Below, in pieces: positions 9,185 through 17,533 of a DNA stretch of 37,547 nucleotides. The stretch is from CAYSNP01 sp964432485 (GTDB taxonomy: Bacteria; Bacillota; Clostridia; Christensenellales; DTU072), in assembly GCA_964432485.1 (NCBI GenBank), contig CAYSNP010000017.1:1-37547 (forward strand), read 5' to 3'. Position 1 is the stretch's first letter; every line of letters begins with the position of its first letter. Position numbers and translations under genes: made by a program. The notes beneath the pieces were generated by a model. It was not told where the DNA came from, made no database searches, and saw only the letters and a list, made by a program, of their open reading frames with translations.

Positions 9185-10186
9185 CTATTGGTTTTTCTTT
9201 AGGAATATCATTTTATCCCTTAAAGTCTTACCTATTGTTTCAATCAGTCCTTCAGCCTCTTTTTTACGCAATGCAAGAAACTCTTCTCTTTTGCCCTCTT
9301 TATTTTCTGCAAGCCACTTTTTAGCAAAGCTGCCGTCTTGCACTTCTGCAAGCACCTTTTTCATTTCCGCTCTGGTTTCATCTGTAATAATGCGCTTGCC
9401 TACCATATAATCGCCATATTCTGCAGTATCGCTTATAGAATAACGCATAAGTGACAGTCCGCCTTGCCAAATCAAGTCTACAATCAGCTTCATTTCGTGC
9501 AAGCACTCAAAGTAAGCAATTTCCGGTTGATAACCTGCTTCTACCAATGTATAAAAACCTGACTTGATAAGTTCGGTCACCCCGCCGCAAAGTACGCATT
9601 GTTCACCAAATAAGTCGGTTTGAGTTTCTTCCACAAAAGAAGTTTGTAAAATGCCCGCTTTACTGCCGCCAATACCGTCAGCATAGGCAAGAGCCAGCGC
9701 TAGGGCATTGCCGGTGGCGTTTTGTTCTACCGCTATTAAGCAAGGTACGCCTTTGCCTTCTATAAATTGGCTGCGTACTGTATGCCCCGGTCCTTTGGGA
9801 GCTATCATAGTTACATCTATATCAGCAGGAGGCACAATCAGCTTGTAAGTGATAGCAAAGCCGTGAGCAAACATAAGCATATCACCTTTTTTTAGGTTAG
9901 GCTCAATGCTGTTCTTATAAATATCAGTTTGCAAATGGTCAGGGGTAAGAATCATAATAATATCAGCCAGCTCCGCCGCTTTGGCGGTTTCGTATACCTT
10001 TAGCCCCGCCGCTTCCGCCAGTGCCCAAGATGCGCTGTCTTTTCTTAGCCCTACGCATACATCAGCTCCGCTGTCTTTTAGGTTAAGCGCATGCGCATGC
10101 CCTTGAGAGCCATAGCCGATAATAGCAATTTTTCTGCCCTTTAGCAAGTTTATGTTGCAATCTTTTTGATAATAAATTGTTGCCAT
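9185..10186 (-). CDS. ilvC: Ketol-acid reductoisomerase (class I)
   Basis: IlvC (333 residues) performs alkyl migration and NADPH-dependent reduction of acetolactate or acetohydroxybutyrate. The N-terminal Rossmann motif is GYGSQGHAHALNL (residues 24-36). MIAPKGPGHTVR and ETQTDLFGEQ (D191 and E195 binding Mg2+) mark the knotted C-terminal domain. The length fits the short class I form. A strong AGGAGG site lies six to seven bases before the ATG, so this gene can be translated well independently of ilvN. Confidence 0.96.
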   Translation of the reverse strand: MATIYYQKDCNINLLKGRKIAIIGYGSQGHAHALNLKDSGADVCVGLRKDSASWALAEAAGLKVYETAKAAELADIIMILTPDHLQTDIYKNSIEPNLKKGDMLMFAHGFAITYKLIVPPADIDVTMIAPKGPGHTVRSQFIEGKGVPCLIAVEQNATGNALALALAYADGIGGSKAGILQTSFVEETQTDLFGEQCVLCGGVTELIKSGFYTLVEAGYQPEIAYFECLHEMKLIVDLIWQGGLSLMRYSISDTAEYGDYMVGKRIITDETRAEMKKVLAEVQDGSFAKKWLAENKEGKREEFLALRKKEAEGLIETIGKTLRDKMIFLKKNQ

Positions 10187-10208
10187 TTTTTATACCTCCT
10201 ATCGGATG

Positions 10209-10721
10209 CTATCCAATATCATTAACTTCTTTAATGGTCCTTTCTCCACGCATTAAAGCGCTGACGCCGCTGCGGGCAAGCTCAATAATACTATAAGAGC
10301 GCAGCACCAGCAAAAATCCGTCTATCTTGCTGGGAATGCCGGTAAGCTCTAAAATTAGAGAATTGGGCGATAAATCTATAATAGAAGCATCATAAATATT
10401 AGCTATTTCTATAAGTTCTCGCCTTTTTGCGGGTTTGACCGCTATTTTAACCATAATTAGTTCTCTAAATACAGATTCGCTTTCTCGTAAATGCGTAACT
10501 TTTTTTACATCGTGTGTTTTTGCAAGCTGTTTTAGGATTTGCTCTAAAATAAACTCGTCACCGCACATAACTATAGTCATGCGGCTAAAGCTCTCATCCT
10601 CAGTTTCGCAAACTGTAACGCTTTCTATATTAAAGCCCCGACGGCTAAACATACCGGAAATTCGAGTGAGTACGCCGGGCTGATTATTGACAAGCACACT
10701 AATAATATATCTTTGATTCAT
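10209..10721 (-). CDS. ilvN: Acetolactate synthase, small (regulatory) subunit
   Basis: This 170-residue protein (IlvH/IlvN type) has an N-terminal ACT domain starting YIISVLVNNQPGVLTRISGMF and a second C-terminal ALS_ss domain that includes the IIDLSPNSLILELTG stretch. It activates the IlvB catalytic subunit and confers valine feedback. It starts 12 bases after the ilvB stop with AAGGAG upstream and is followed by ilvC. The length matches the longer IlvH form rather than the 96-residue E. coli IlvN. Confidence 0.94.
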   Translation of the reverse strand: MNQRYIISVLVNNQPGVLTRISGMFSRRGFNIESVTVCETEDESFSRMTIVMCGDEFILEQILKQLAKTHDVKKVTHLRESESVFRELIMVKIAVKPAKRRELIEIANIYDASIIDLSPNSLILELTGIPSKIDGFLLVLRSYSIIELARSGVSALMRGERTIKEVNDIG

Positions 10722-10733
10722 ATGCGCATCTCC

Positions 10734-12404
10734 TTAATTAAGCTCAGGATTGGTAATAATATCGTCTACTGTCTTGCCTGCAGGTATCATTGGCAGCACA
10801 AACTCGTCGGTATCAATTTGGCAATCGACTACAACAGGCACACTTTGCGCTAAAGCCTTTTTAATTATGGCAGGGGCTTCTGCATTGGAGGTTATCCTAA
10901 AGCCTTTTGCTCCAAAGACTTCCGCAAGTTTTACAAAATCGGTCTTTTGCTCAATATTTGTTTGCGAATAGCGTTTGTTAAAAAATAGCGTTTGCCATTG
11001 GCGCACCATGCCCAGGGTGCGATTGTTTAGCACAAAAATAACTACCGGCAAATTGTATTTGCAAGCGGTTGCCAACTCATTCATATTCATATGGAAAGAG
11101 CCGTCGCCGGTTATTAAGATAGTCTTTCGGCCTGTGCCTACCGCCACACCATTGGCAGCGCCCAATCCATATCCCATAGTGCCCAGCCCTAAGCTGGATA
11201 TAAATGTGCGGGGACGGTAAAACTTAAAGAACTGGCTGGTCCACATTTGATGTTGCCCTACATCGGTAGCAACAATTTGATTATTAGGGCTAAGTTCTCT
11301 AATCAATTCAATAATATGTTTGGGATTGGGGTCGGCTTTGCTTTTGGCAACAGTATGCTTTGCCGAGTTTTTTGTTATTTCTGCCAACCATTCCTTATTA
11401 TTCTTTTGTTTAATTAAAGGTAAAAGAGCTTTTAAGGCAACTTTAGCATCTGCCACTAAGGAAGCATCTACCCTAACATTTTTATTAATTTCTGCTTTGT
11501 CAATATCTATATGAGCAACTTTTATATTTTCGGCAAATTTCTTTCTGTCTCCCGCCACTCTGTCGCTAAACCTTGCCCCAATAGCAATTAGCGTATCGCA
11601 GGTCTTTAGTGCTTGAGCACTTCTAAGGTCGCCATGCATACCTATAGTGCCTACAAAAAGTTTATGCTTTGAGCTCATGCCCCCCAGTCCCATTAGGCTG
11701 CAAGTAGTGGGGCTGTCCAGCTTTTCCGCAAAAGCGGCAAGCTCCTTGCTTGCATTGGCAGAAATTATGCCTCCTCCGTAATAGATAAGCGGGCGTTTAG
11801 CTTTATTGATAAACGCAGCCATCTTTGCCAAACTTTCTTTAGAAGGTTTTTTGGGAAGACTAGTTTTCATCTTAATAAGTTTATCTTCGCTGTACTCGTA
11901 AGGTGCAATTTGTACATCTTTGGGTATATCTATTAAGACCGGCCCTTTTCTGCCGCTGGACGCTATACTAAATGCCTCTGCAACTATTCTGGGTAAGTCC
12001 TCTACATTGGGGACAATATAATTATGCTTAGTGATAGGCATGGTAACGCCTGTTATATCAACTTCTTGAAAGCTATCTCTGCCCAGCATAGATAAGGGGA
12101 CATTGCCCGTAATGGCAACAATGGGCACGCTATCCATATTGGCAGTAGCAATGCCGGTCACCAAATTGGTTGCCCCGGGTCCGCTTGTAGACATAACTAC
12201 CCCGACTTTGCCAGTAGCACGAGCATATCCGTCAGCACCGTGCGCCGCTCCTTGCTCATGGCTGGTTAAGATATGCCTAATAGTACCGTCTTGGTGCAAA
12301 GCGTCATAAATATTTATGGCAAATCCGCCGGGGAATCCAAAGATGGTGTCTACGCCTTGTGCTTTAAGGCATTTTATTAATAATTCAGCGCCTGTAATTT
12401 GCAT
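10734..12404 (-). CDS. ilvB: Acetolactate synthase, large (catalytic) subunit
   Basis: IlvB (556 residues) is the thiamine-diphosphate enzyme making 2-acetolactate from two pyruvates, or acetohydroxybutyrate from pyruvate and 2-oxobutyrate. The N-terminal TPP domain has GFPGGFAINIYD and the catalytic Glu50 in SHEQGAAHGADGYAR. The FAD/central domain includes GRDSFQEVDITG. The C-terminal TPP-Mg motif is GDGSFHMNMNELATA. It is the first gene of the operon, with AAAGGAGGAG about six bases before the ATG and a sigma-A promoter about 45 bases upstream. Confidence 0.96.
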   Translation of the reverse strand: MQITGAELLIKCLKAQGVDTIFGFPGGFAINIYDALHQDGTIRHILTSHEQGAAHGADGYARATGKVGVVMSTSGPGATNLVTGIATANMDSVPIVAITGNVPLSMLGRDSFQEVDITGVTMPITKHNYIVPNVEDLPRIVAEAFSIASSGRKGPVLIDIPKDVQIAPYEYSEDKLIKMKTSLPKKPSKESLAKMAAFINKAKRPLIYYGGGIISANASKELAAFAEKLDSPTTCSLMGLGGMSSKHKLFVGTIGMHGDLRSAQALKTCDTLIAIGARFSDRVAGDRKKFAENIKVAHIDIDKAEINKNVRVDASLVADAKVALKALLPLIKQKNNKEWLAEITKNSAKHTVAKSKADPNPKHIIELIRELSPNNQIVATDVGQHQMWTSQFFKFYRPRTFISSLGLGTMGYGLGAANGVAVGTGRKTILITGDGSFHMNMNELATACKYNLPVVIFVLNNRTLGMVRQWQTLFFNKRYSQTNIEQKTDFVKLAEVFGAKGFRITSNAEAPAIIKKALAQSVPVVVDCQIDTDEFVLPMIPAGKTVDDIITNPELN

Positions 12405-12449
12405 AGACTCCTCCTTTGCTTAGCTTAATAAAAAGAATGTTTAACAGTT

Positions 12450-12478
12450 ACTTTACCATAATTTTTTTTTCAAGTCAA
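12450..12478 (-). promoter_or_regulatory. Sigma-A promoter of the ilv-leu operon
   Basis: Read on the minus strand: -35 TTGACT (12478-12473), a 17-bp spacer carrying an A9 tract, and an extended -10 TGGTAAAGT with core TAAAGT (12455-12450). Transcription would start near 12443, leaving a leader of only about 40 bases. That leaves no room for a T-box or attenuator, so control is likely by a protein at the promoter or by enzyme feedback. Confidence 0.75.
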
Positions 12479-12539
12479 GCAAATTGATTTCGTGCAAAAT
12501 ACTTTTTCAAAAAAATTGAAAAATAAAAAGCAAAGAATA

Positions 12540-12568
12540 TTGTAAATTTTTGCATAATATGATATACT
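12540..12568 (+). promoter_or_regulatory. Sigma-A promoter of the PocR/AraC regulator
   Basis: -35 TTGTAA (12540-12545), 17-bp spacer, -10 TATACT (12563-12568). It is back to back with the ilv-leu promoter in a 198-bp AT-rich divergent region. Confidence 0.6.
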
Positions 12569-12602
12569 TTAATTACAAAGGGAGCAAAATTATTATTGTA
12601 AA

Positions 12603-13550
12603 ATGAAGAATTTTCCGTACATAGACTTGAAAAATCTCTTGTCGCAAAGCGATTTTCAAAAGATTCAAGACGAGATAGCTACAGCTACCGGAGTGGCAAT
12701 GATAACAGTTGACTATACGGGTACACCTGTTACAGAACATAGCGAATGCAATGAGTTTTGCAAGTTTATGCGCAATGATTTTCGGTTCAGAAGACTTTGT
12801 GAAAGATGCGATTCCAGAGGCGGGGTAGAAGCTGCAAGGCTAAGACAACCTTATATCTATCTTTGCCATATGGGTATAGTAGACTTTGCTATCCCGATTA
12901 TTGTCAATGGGTTATATTTAGGCGCGGTTATGGCAGGGCAACTGCTGGTTAGCGATACTGCAGAAAAGCTGGAAAGGATAGTGGCAGAAGACAGCTATGG
13001 TTCACTTTCTAAGTATTTGAAACTTTCTTACGAAAAGCTGCCCAAGCTCCCTTATGCTAAAATTTGCGCACTATCTAAGATTATTTCGTATTTATGCAAC
13101 TCTTTTATTAAAGAAAGTATTGAAAAAAGCTCTATGCCCGGTGCCTTTGAAGATACGGTAGAGCAGACAGAAGACCCAAGGGAGCGAGCTATAATTGCCC
13201 CTGCCATAGATTACATAGACAAACATTACCGAGAAAAAATCTCTTTAGTATCCCTTGCCGATTTATGCGGAATATCGCCAAGCTATTTATCTCGATTGTT
13301 TAAGAAAGTGACAGGCTATAAGTATGCCTATTATGTCAATATGGTAAGGATTGACCATGCAAAAAGATTGCTCACTTCCACCAATAAGAGCGTTTCTGAT
13401 ATATCTTTGGATTTAGGATTCGAGGATACAGGCTATTTTACCAAGGTCTTTAAGAAGTTAGAGGGAGTTACCCCTTCCCACTATCGTGGCGAGTATCCAA
13501 TGATTTCTGGGCTTGACCAAATGACCATAGAAGATATTGTTAAACCTTAA
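12603..13550 (+). CDS. PocR-domain AraC-family transcriptional regulator
   Basis: This 315-residue protein has an N-terminal PocR sensory domain (about 10-165; clustered cysteines at 49, 53, 66 and 69 in the ECNEFCKF and RRLCERCD segments, then a hydrophobic GxxxGAVMAGQLL core). A C-terminal AraC double helix-turn-helix lies at about 205-300, with the signature PSYLSRLFKKVTGYKY and a second helix ending in GYFTKVFKKLEGVTPSHYR. PocR-type regulators classically sense small diols or triols and activate propanediol or glycerol genes. It lies directly upstream of and parallel to gldA-dhaK-dhaL, so I infer it activates them in response to glycerol or dihydroxyacetone. Oddity: the best ribosome binding site (AAGGGAG, ending 12584) is about 18 bases from the ATG, unusually far. 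Confidence 0.88.
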   Translation: MKNFPYIDLKNLLSQSDFQKIQDEIATATGVAMITVDYTGTPVTEHSECNEFCKFMRNDFRFRRLCERCDSRGGVEAARLRQPYIYLCHMGIVDFAIPIIVNGLYLGAVMAGQLLVSDTAEKLERIVAEDSYGSLSKYLKLSYEKLPKLPYAKICALSKIISYLCNSFIKESIEKSSMPGAFEDTVEQTEDPRERAIIAPAIDYIDKHYREKISLVSLADLCGISPSYLSRLFKKVTGYKYAYYVNMVRIDHAKRLLTSTNKSVSDISLDLGFEDTGYFTKVFKKLEGVTPSHYRGEYPMISGLDQMTIEDIVKP

Positions 13551-13557
13551 AATTGAC

Positions 13558-13583
13558 TACAACAAAAAAGTACAACAAGAAAG
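13558..13583 (+). promoter_or_regulatory. Tandem 13-bp direct repeat upstream of the gldA promoter, candidate regulator site
   Basis: TACAACAAAAAAG (13558-13570) is followed immediately by TACAACAAGAAAG (13571-13583), one mismatch in 13. It starts five bases after the regulator's stop codon and ends 25 bp before the gldA -35 box, where an AraC-family activator often binds direct repeats. The assignment to PocR is inference from position. Confidence 0.5.
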
Positions 13584-13608
13584 TCCTATTATTGTTCATA
13601 TTAATACA

Positions 13609-13637
13609 TTGAAAATTCCCTTCAAGTATACTATAAT
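13609..13637 (+). promoter_or_regulatory. Sigma-A promoter of gldA-dhaK-dhaL
   Basis: -35 TTGAAA (13609-13614), 17-bp spacer, perfect -10 TATAAT (13632-13637). The predicted start near 13644 gives a leader of about 30 bases containing AAAGGAG before gldA. Confidence 0.78.
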
Positions 13638-13675
13638 GATAGGCACAATATTAAATTTATAAAAGGAGATTTTGT

Positions 13676-14791
13676 ATGTTAAAGGCTTTTATTTCACCAT
13701 CAAAGTACATCCAGAAAGAAGGCGCAATTAAAGAGTTAGGTGTCTACATTAAGTTGTACGGCTCTTCTGCCTTGCTAATAGCACATAAAGATGATGTTGC
13801 AAGGGTGCAAGCTCAGCTGGATTACACAGCAAAAGAAAATGGTGTGACCTTTGTCACCTCTAATTTTGGGGGCGAGTGTTCCAGAGAGGAGATTGCAAGA
13901 CTTGTCGAAGTGGCTGAAGCAGCCAATTGCGACTGCGTAGTCGGTCTTGGCGGCGGAAAGGCCATAGATACCGCAAAGTGTGTGGCAGGCAATGCAAAAC
14001 CTGTTCTTATCTGCCCTACAATTGCAGCTACTGATGCGCCGACCAGCTCTTCTGCTGTGCTTTATACTCCCGATGGAGCGTTTGACGATTATGCTTATTT
14101 TATCAGCAATCCTAATGTGGTGTTGGTAGACACAGCAGTTATTGCCAAAGCGCCCGTTAGATTCCTGGTATCAGGGATGGGCGACGCTCTTAGTACCTAT
14201 TATGAAGCTCGTTCTTGCCAAAGAGCATTTGCAAGGGTAAATGCAAGCGGTTATGGCAGACCTAAGGCTGTTGGCACAAAGTGCGCAATGGCAATGGCTA
14301 CTCTTTGTTACGATACGCTGTTAGAAGACGGTGTTAAGGCAATGCTGGCTTGCGAAGCTAAAGTTGTCACCCCCGCACTTGAGAATATTGTCGAAGCCAA
14401 TATTCTGCTTTCCGGCATTGGGTTTGAAAGCGGCGGATTGGCAGCGGCTCACGCTATCCATAACGGTCTTACCGTTTTGGAAGAAACTCACAACTTCTAT
14501 CATGGCGAAAAAGTGGCATTTGGGACATTGGTTCATTTGGTATTAGAAAATGCCGATATGGAAGAGATTAACGAAGTAATAGGTTTTTGTCTTGATGTGG
14601 GGCTGCCCGTATGTCTTGCCGACTTAGGCGTAGAAGATATTGGGGACAGGATTGCTCAAGTAGCAGCTAACTCCACTATCCCTGAGGAGTCCATACACAA
14701 TATGCCCTTCCCTGTAACTGCTGATATGGTAGCTGCCGCAATCCTTGCCGCAGACAAGCTAGGTGCAGAAGCAAAAGGCGCGTTCTGTTAA
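13676..14791 (+). CDS. gldA: Glycerol dehydrogenase
   Basis: GldA (371 residues) is an iron-containing-alcohol-dehydrogenase-fold enzyme that oxidises glycerol to dihydroxyacetone with NAD+. The nucleotide site is GLGGGKAIDTAK (90-101), followed by IAATDAPTSSSAVLY. Metal ligands are likely D170 (SGMGDALSTYYEA), H259 (AAAHAIHNG) and H276 (FYHGEKVAFG). AAAAGGAG lies about seven bases before the ATG. It is the first gene after the regulator and promoter, followed by dhaK after 22 bases, giving a coherent glycerol to dihydroxyacetone phosphate route. Related activities on 1,2-propanediol are possible for this family. Confidence 0.93.
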   Translation: MLKAFISPSKYIQKEGAIKELGVYIKLYGSSALLIAHKDDVARVQAQLDYTAKENGVTFVTSNFGGECSREEIARLVEVAEAANCDCVVGLGGGKAIDTAKCVAGNAKPVLICPTIAATDAPTSSSAVLYTPDGAFDDYAYFISNPNVVLVDTAVIAKAPVRFLVSGMGDALSTYYEARSCQRAFARVNASGYGRPKAVGTKCAMAMATLCYDTLLEDGVKAMLACEAKVVTPALENIVEANILLSGIGFESGGLAAAHAIHNGLTVLEETHNFYHGEKVAFGTLVHLVLENADMEEINEVIGFCLDVGLPVCLADLGVEDIGDRIAQVAANSTIPEESIHNMPFPVTADMVAAAILAADKLGAEAKGAFC

Positions 14792-14813
14792 TAACTAATT
14801 CAGGAGATATAAA

Positions 14814-15806
14814 ATGAAAAAGATAATTAATACGCCCGATACTTTTGTGGTGGAGATGTGCAAGGGCATTGTAAAGGCGCATCCCGAAATTCAACTGCTG
14901 GAAAAGTATAAAGTCCTTAAAAAGAAAGACATCAATAAAAATAAGGTAACCTTAATCAGCGGCGGCGGAAGCGGTCATGAGCCTGCACACGGCGGTTTTG
15001 TAGGCAAGGGCATGCTTGATGCGGCTGTTGCAGGTGATATTTTCGCTTCACCTTCTACAATTCAGGTATATAATGCAATTTTGCAGACAGAATCCTCTAA
15101 GGGTACTTTGCTTATTATTAAAAATTACAGCGGTGACTGTATGAACTTTGACGGTGCTGCGGAAATGGCAAGAGATGACGACGACATCAACGTAGAAAGC
15201 GTCTATGTCAACGATGATATTGCCGTTAAAGATAGCCTTTATACCGTTGGCAGAAGAGGAGTTGCCGGCACTGTATTTGTACATAAGATTGCAGGCGCGG
15301 CGGCGGAGCTGGGTAAAGACTTGGCAGAGGTGAAAGCATTGGCAGAAAAAGCTATAGCCAATGTGCGCTCCTTAGGGTTTGCGCTTACCTCTTGCACAGT
15401 ACCTGCAAAAGGCACTCCTACCTTTGAGTTAGGGCCTGACGAAATGGAGTTTGGTATAGGCATTCATGGTGAGCCGGGTATTGCAAGAGAAAAGATTGCC
15501 TCTGCAGATACACTTGCACAGCGTATTGTTCCCGCCATAGCCGAAGACCTTAACCTAGCGGAAGGCGACGAAGTTGCATTGCTTATTAACGGTTTTGGCG
15601 GTACACCTTTGCAAGAACTGTACTTATTTAATAATACCGTTAGCGCAGAAGCGGAAAAACTTGGGATTAAGATATATAAGACCATAGTTGGCAACTTTAT
15701 GACTTCAATAGATATGGCGGGCGCAAGCGTGTCAATGCTAAAATTGGACAGCGAGCTAAAGGATTTGCTGGATTATCCTGCAAATACCCCCGCTTATAAG
15801 AATTAA
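14814..15806 (+). CDS. dhaK: Dihydroxyacetone kinase, substrate-binding subunit DhaK
   Basis: DhaK (330 residues) binds dihydroxyacetone covalently. Visible features are SGGGSGHEPAHGGFVG (49-64), the GDCMNFDGAAEMA stretch, and H218 in GIGIHGEPG, which corresponds to the hemiaminal-forming histidine of E. coli DhaK at the same number. It lacks the C-terminal DhaL domain found in single-chain ATP-dependent kinases, so it must work with the separate DhaL encoded 20 bases downstream. CAGGAG precedes the ATG. Product: dihydroxyacetone phosphate once paired with a phosphoryl donor. Confidence 0.93.
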   Translation: MKKIINTPDTFVVEMCKGIVKAHPEIQLLEKYKVLKKKDINKNKVTLISGGGSGHEPAHGGFVGKGMLDAAVAGDIFASPSTIQVYNAILQTESSKGTLLIIKNYSGDCMNFDGAAEMARDDDDINVESVYVNDDIAVKDSLYTVGRRGVAGTVFVHKIAGAAAELGKDLAEVKALAEKAIANVRSLGFALTSCTVPAKGTPTFELGPDEMEFGIGIHGEPGIAREKIASADTLAQRIVPAIAEDLNLAEGDEVALLINGFGGTPLQELYLFNNTVSAEAEKLGIKIYKTIVGNFMTSIDMAGASVSMLKLDSELKDLLDYPANTPAYKN

Positions 15807-15826
15807 TAGGTAAAAGGACACTTAAT

Positions 15827-16480
15827 ATGGACAAGTTTACAACTGCTAAATTGGTATCTGCCATTGAAATTATGGCTGATACAGCAATAGAAAACGAAGT
15901 TCCTTTTTGCGAATTGGACTCTGCCGCAGGAGATGGCGATTTTGGAATGAGCCTTGCCAAAGGGTTTAAGCAACTAAAGGCAGAATGGCAGGATTTAGAT
16001 AAGGATTCCATTGGAGGCTTCTTGCGTTCGGCAGGTATGGTAATACTGGAAAATTGCGGCGGGGCTTCCGGTCCGCTTTGGGGCTCTGCTTTTCGTGGAG
16101 CGGCAAAGGCCGCGGGCGATATTACCGAAGCCGGCGTTGCTGAGTTAGCCGATATGCTGCAAGCCGCTGTTGCCGCTATCCAAAAGACAGGCGAACGCTC
16201 TTTTGGCAGAGGTGCGGTAGTTGGGGATAAGACAATGATAGATGCTTTAGTGCCCCTTGCCGATAGCCTTAGCGCTAGCGCAAAAGCAGGCGAAGCATTA
16301 AAGCCTGCTTTTAAGAAGGCTGCTCAAGCGGCAGTAGCAGGCGCAGAGCGTACCAAAGAGTTTTCTGCTAAAATGGGCAGAGCCGCCAATGTAGGCGAGC
16401 GTAGCCTTAACTATCCTGATGCGGGAGCTTTTGCAATAGGTTTAATATTTACCAAAATAGCAGAAAAGCTATGCGCATAA
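15827..16480 (+). CDS. dhaL: Dihydroxyacetone kinase, ADP-binding subunit DhaL
   Basis: DhaL (217 residues) is the all-helical nucleotide-binding subunit. CELDSAAGDGDFG (28-40) supplies the Mg-chelating aspartates D31, D36 and D38, and GGASGPLWGSAFRG and GDKTMIDAL are family motifs for nucleotide contacts. In the PTS-type enzyme the nucleotide is a tightly held ADP rephosphorylated by DhaM; no dhaM follows here, and a terminator closes the operon. Either DhaM is elsewhere or this pair uses ATP or another donor directly. AAAGGAC precedes the ATG. Confidence 0.92.
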   Translation: MDKFTTAKLVSAIEIMADTAIENEVPFCELDSAAGDGDFGMSLAKGFKQLKAEWQDLDKDSIGGFLRSAGMVILENCGGASGPLWGSAFRGAAKAAGDITEAGVAELADMLQAAVAAIQKTGERSFGRGAVVGDKTMIDALVPLADSLSASAKAGEALKPAFKKAAQAAVAGAERTKEFSAKMGRAANVGERSLNYPDAGAFAIGLIFTKIAEKLCA

Positions 16481-16489
16481 GAAAGTTTT

Positions 16490-16505
16490 AAAGGTATATA
16501 CCTTT
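16490..16505. repeat. 16-bp perfect palindrome downstream of dhaL
   Basis: AAAGGTATATACCTTT reads the same on both strands. It lies nine bases after the dhaL stop and just before the shared terminator. It could be a protein-binding site or an extra terminator stem; nothing else supports a function. Confidence 0.5.
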
Positions 16506-16510
16506 ATATA

Positions 16511-16555
16511 AAAAGGGACTGTTTTTGCATAAGAAGCAGTCCCTTTTGCGTTTTA
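16511..16555 (+). terminator. Bidirectional rho-independent terminator between dhaL and the NlpC/P60 gene
   Basis: AAAAGGGACTG (16511-16521) pairs with CAGTCCCTTTT (16537-16547); the stem can extend five more pairs with G-U wobble. On the plus strand it is followed by GCGTTTT; on the minus strand by a T5 run, serving the convergent lipoprotein gene as well. Confidence 0.85.
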
Positions 16556-16571
16556 TAGTGCTACATTTTTT

Positions 16572-17456
16572 TTAGAACATTCTTTTAGCCATAACATATC
16601 GGGCGCTCCATACGCCGGAAAGCAAATCAACTTTAACGCCGCCTGCACCGTGTGTATGCAGTATCTTACCTTCGCCAAGATAAATAGCCACATGTCCTAT
16701 ATGCTCTATCCCCTGTATATTTGCTCTTGCCGGGGTGGTCATAAAGATTAAATCGCCTCTTTGCAGGCTGTTCCTTTCTATAGCTTGTCCATGTAGGCTT
16801 TGGCTGCGGGAGTCTCCTTGAAGTTTAATGCTTGCGCCTATGTAAAATGCGTATTGCACAAAAGAGGAACAATCAAAAGTGCGCCCTGTAAAGGCAGAGT
16901 TAGGCGCGCCGCCATACAACAATATGCGAGTAGCCCCATATTCGTAAGGAGTAGCAAGAACGCTCATACCTGCTGAAATAATACTTTCAATCTTAGCTGC
17001 TCTTTCGTTATTTTCTGATGCTTGCTCTGCACTAAGTAAATGAGTATAAGCGCTATTTGCGCTGATATATGCCTTTTGTCCCTTATAAATTATGTAATAC
17101 CAGTTTTGGTTATAGCGAGTGATAAGCTGTACTTTATCACCTGCTTTAAGGGTGGCTATAACATTATTTTTGGAGCTATCAGGCTCTTTTCTTATATTTA
17201 CATTAACTAGGGCTTGTATATATGTAGGTTCACCTTCTAGCGGCTCATCGCTCTCCTCTTGAATAGCTCCTGAAGCGCTGTCTATAGGCTTGCCAGTTGC
17301 AGAGTCAACGGAGCCTATATTATTACCTTCGGCAATCGCTCCTTCAATAGTTGGCTCTGTTTGGGGATGCACATCGGATGTATTCGGCTCAATACAGGCA
17401 GAAAGAGTAAAAGCTGAAATAATTAGAATGGCAAGAAATATTGTGATTCTTTTCAT
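16572..17456 (-). CDS. Lipoprotein with SH3 and NlpC/P60 peptidase domains
   Basis: This 294-residue protein is a predicted secreted cell-wall hydrolase. A lipoprotein signal peptide with lipobox LSAC gives a lipidated Cys21. A low-complexity acidic linker follows (22-77). A bacterial SH3 domain (about 80-140) should bind peptidoglycan. An NlpC/P60 cysteine peptidase domain (about 160-294) has Cys196 in FDCSSF, His255 in EHIGHVAIYLG, and a third polar position around H267/H269 in ILHTHGAGG. NlpC/P60 enzymes cut D-gamma-Glu to diamino acid bonds in stem peptides. It has a strong AGGAGG site and its own promoter, and is anchored outside the membrane. A role in wall turnover is inferred. Confidence 0.9.
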   Translation of the reverse strand: MKRITIFLAILIISAFTLSACIEPNTSDVHPQTEPTIEGAIAEGNNIGSVDSATGKPIDSASGAIQEESDEPLEGEPTYIQALVNVNIRKEPDSSKNNVIATLKAGDKVQLITRYNQNWYYIIYKGQKAYISANSAYTHLLSAEQASENNERAAKIESIISAGMSVLATPYEYGATRILLYGGAPNSAFTGRTFDCSSFVQYAFYIGASIKLQGDSRSQSLHGQAIERNSLQRGDLIFMTTPARANIQGIEHIGHVAIYLGEGKILHTHGAGGVKVDLLSGVWSARYVMAKRMF

Positions 17457-17475
17457 AAAAACCTCCTGGTATTTA

Positions 17476-17505
17476 ATTTTACAAAGAGGTTTACCTTAAA
17501 GTCAA
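17476..17505 (-). promoter_or_regulatory. Sigma-A promoter of the NlpC/P60 lipoprotein gene
   Basis: On the minus strand: -35 TTGACT (17505-17500), 18-bp spacer, -10 TAAAAT (17481-17476), about 20 bases before the coding start, with AGGAGG in between. Confidence 0.6.
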
Positions 17506-17533
17506 TTGTTGTAAGGGTAAGGGCAGCTGGTAA

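Noticed and set aside
12405..12602. T-box or leader-peptide attenuator before the ilv-leu operon
   Set aside because: The promoter leaves only about 40 bases of leader, with no specifier hairpin, T-box motif or terminator.
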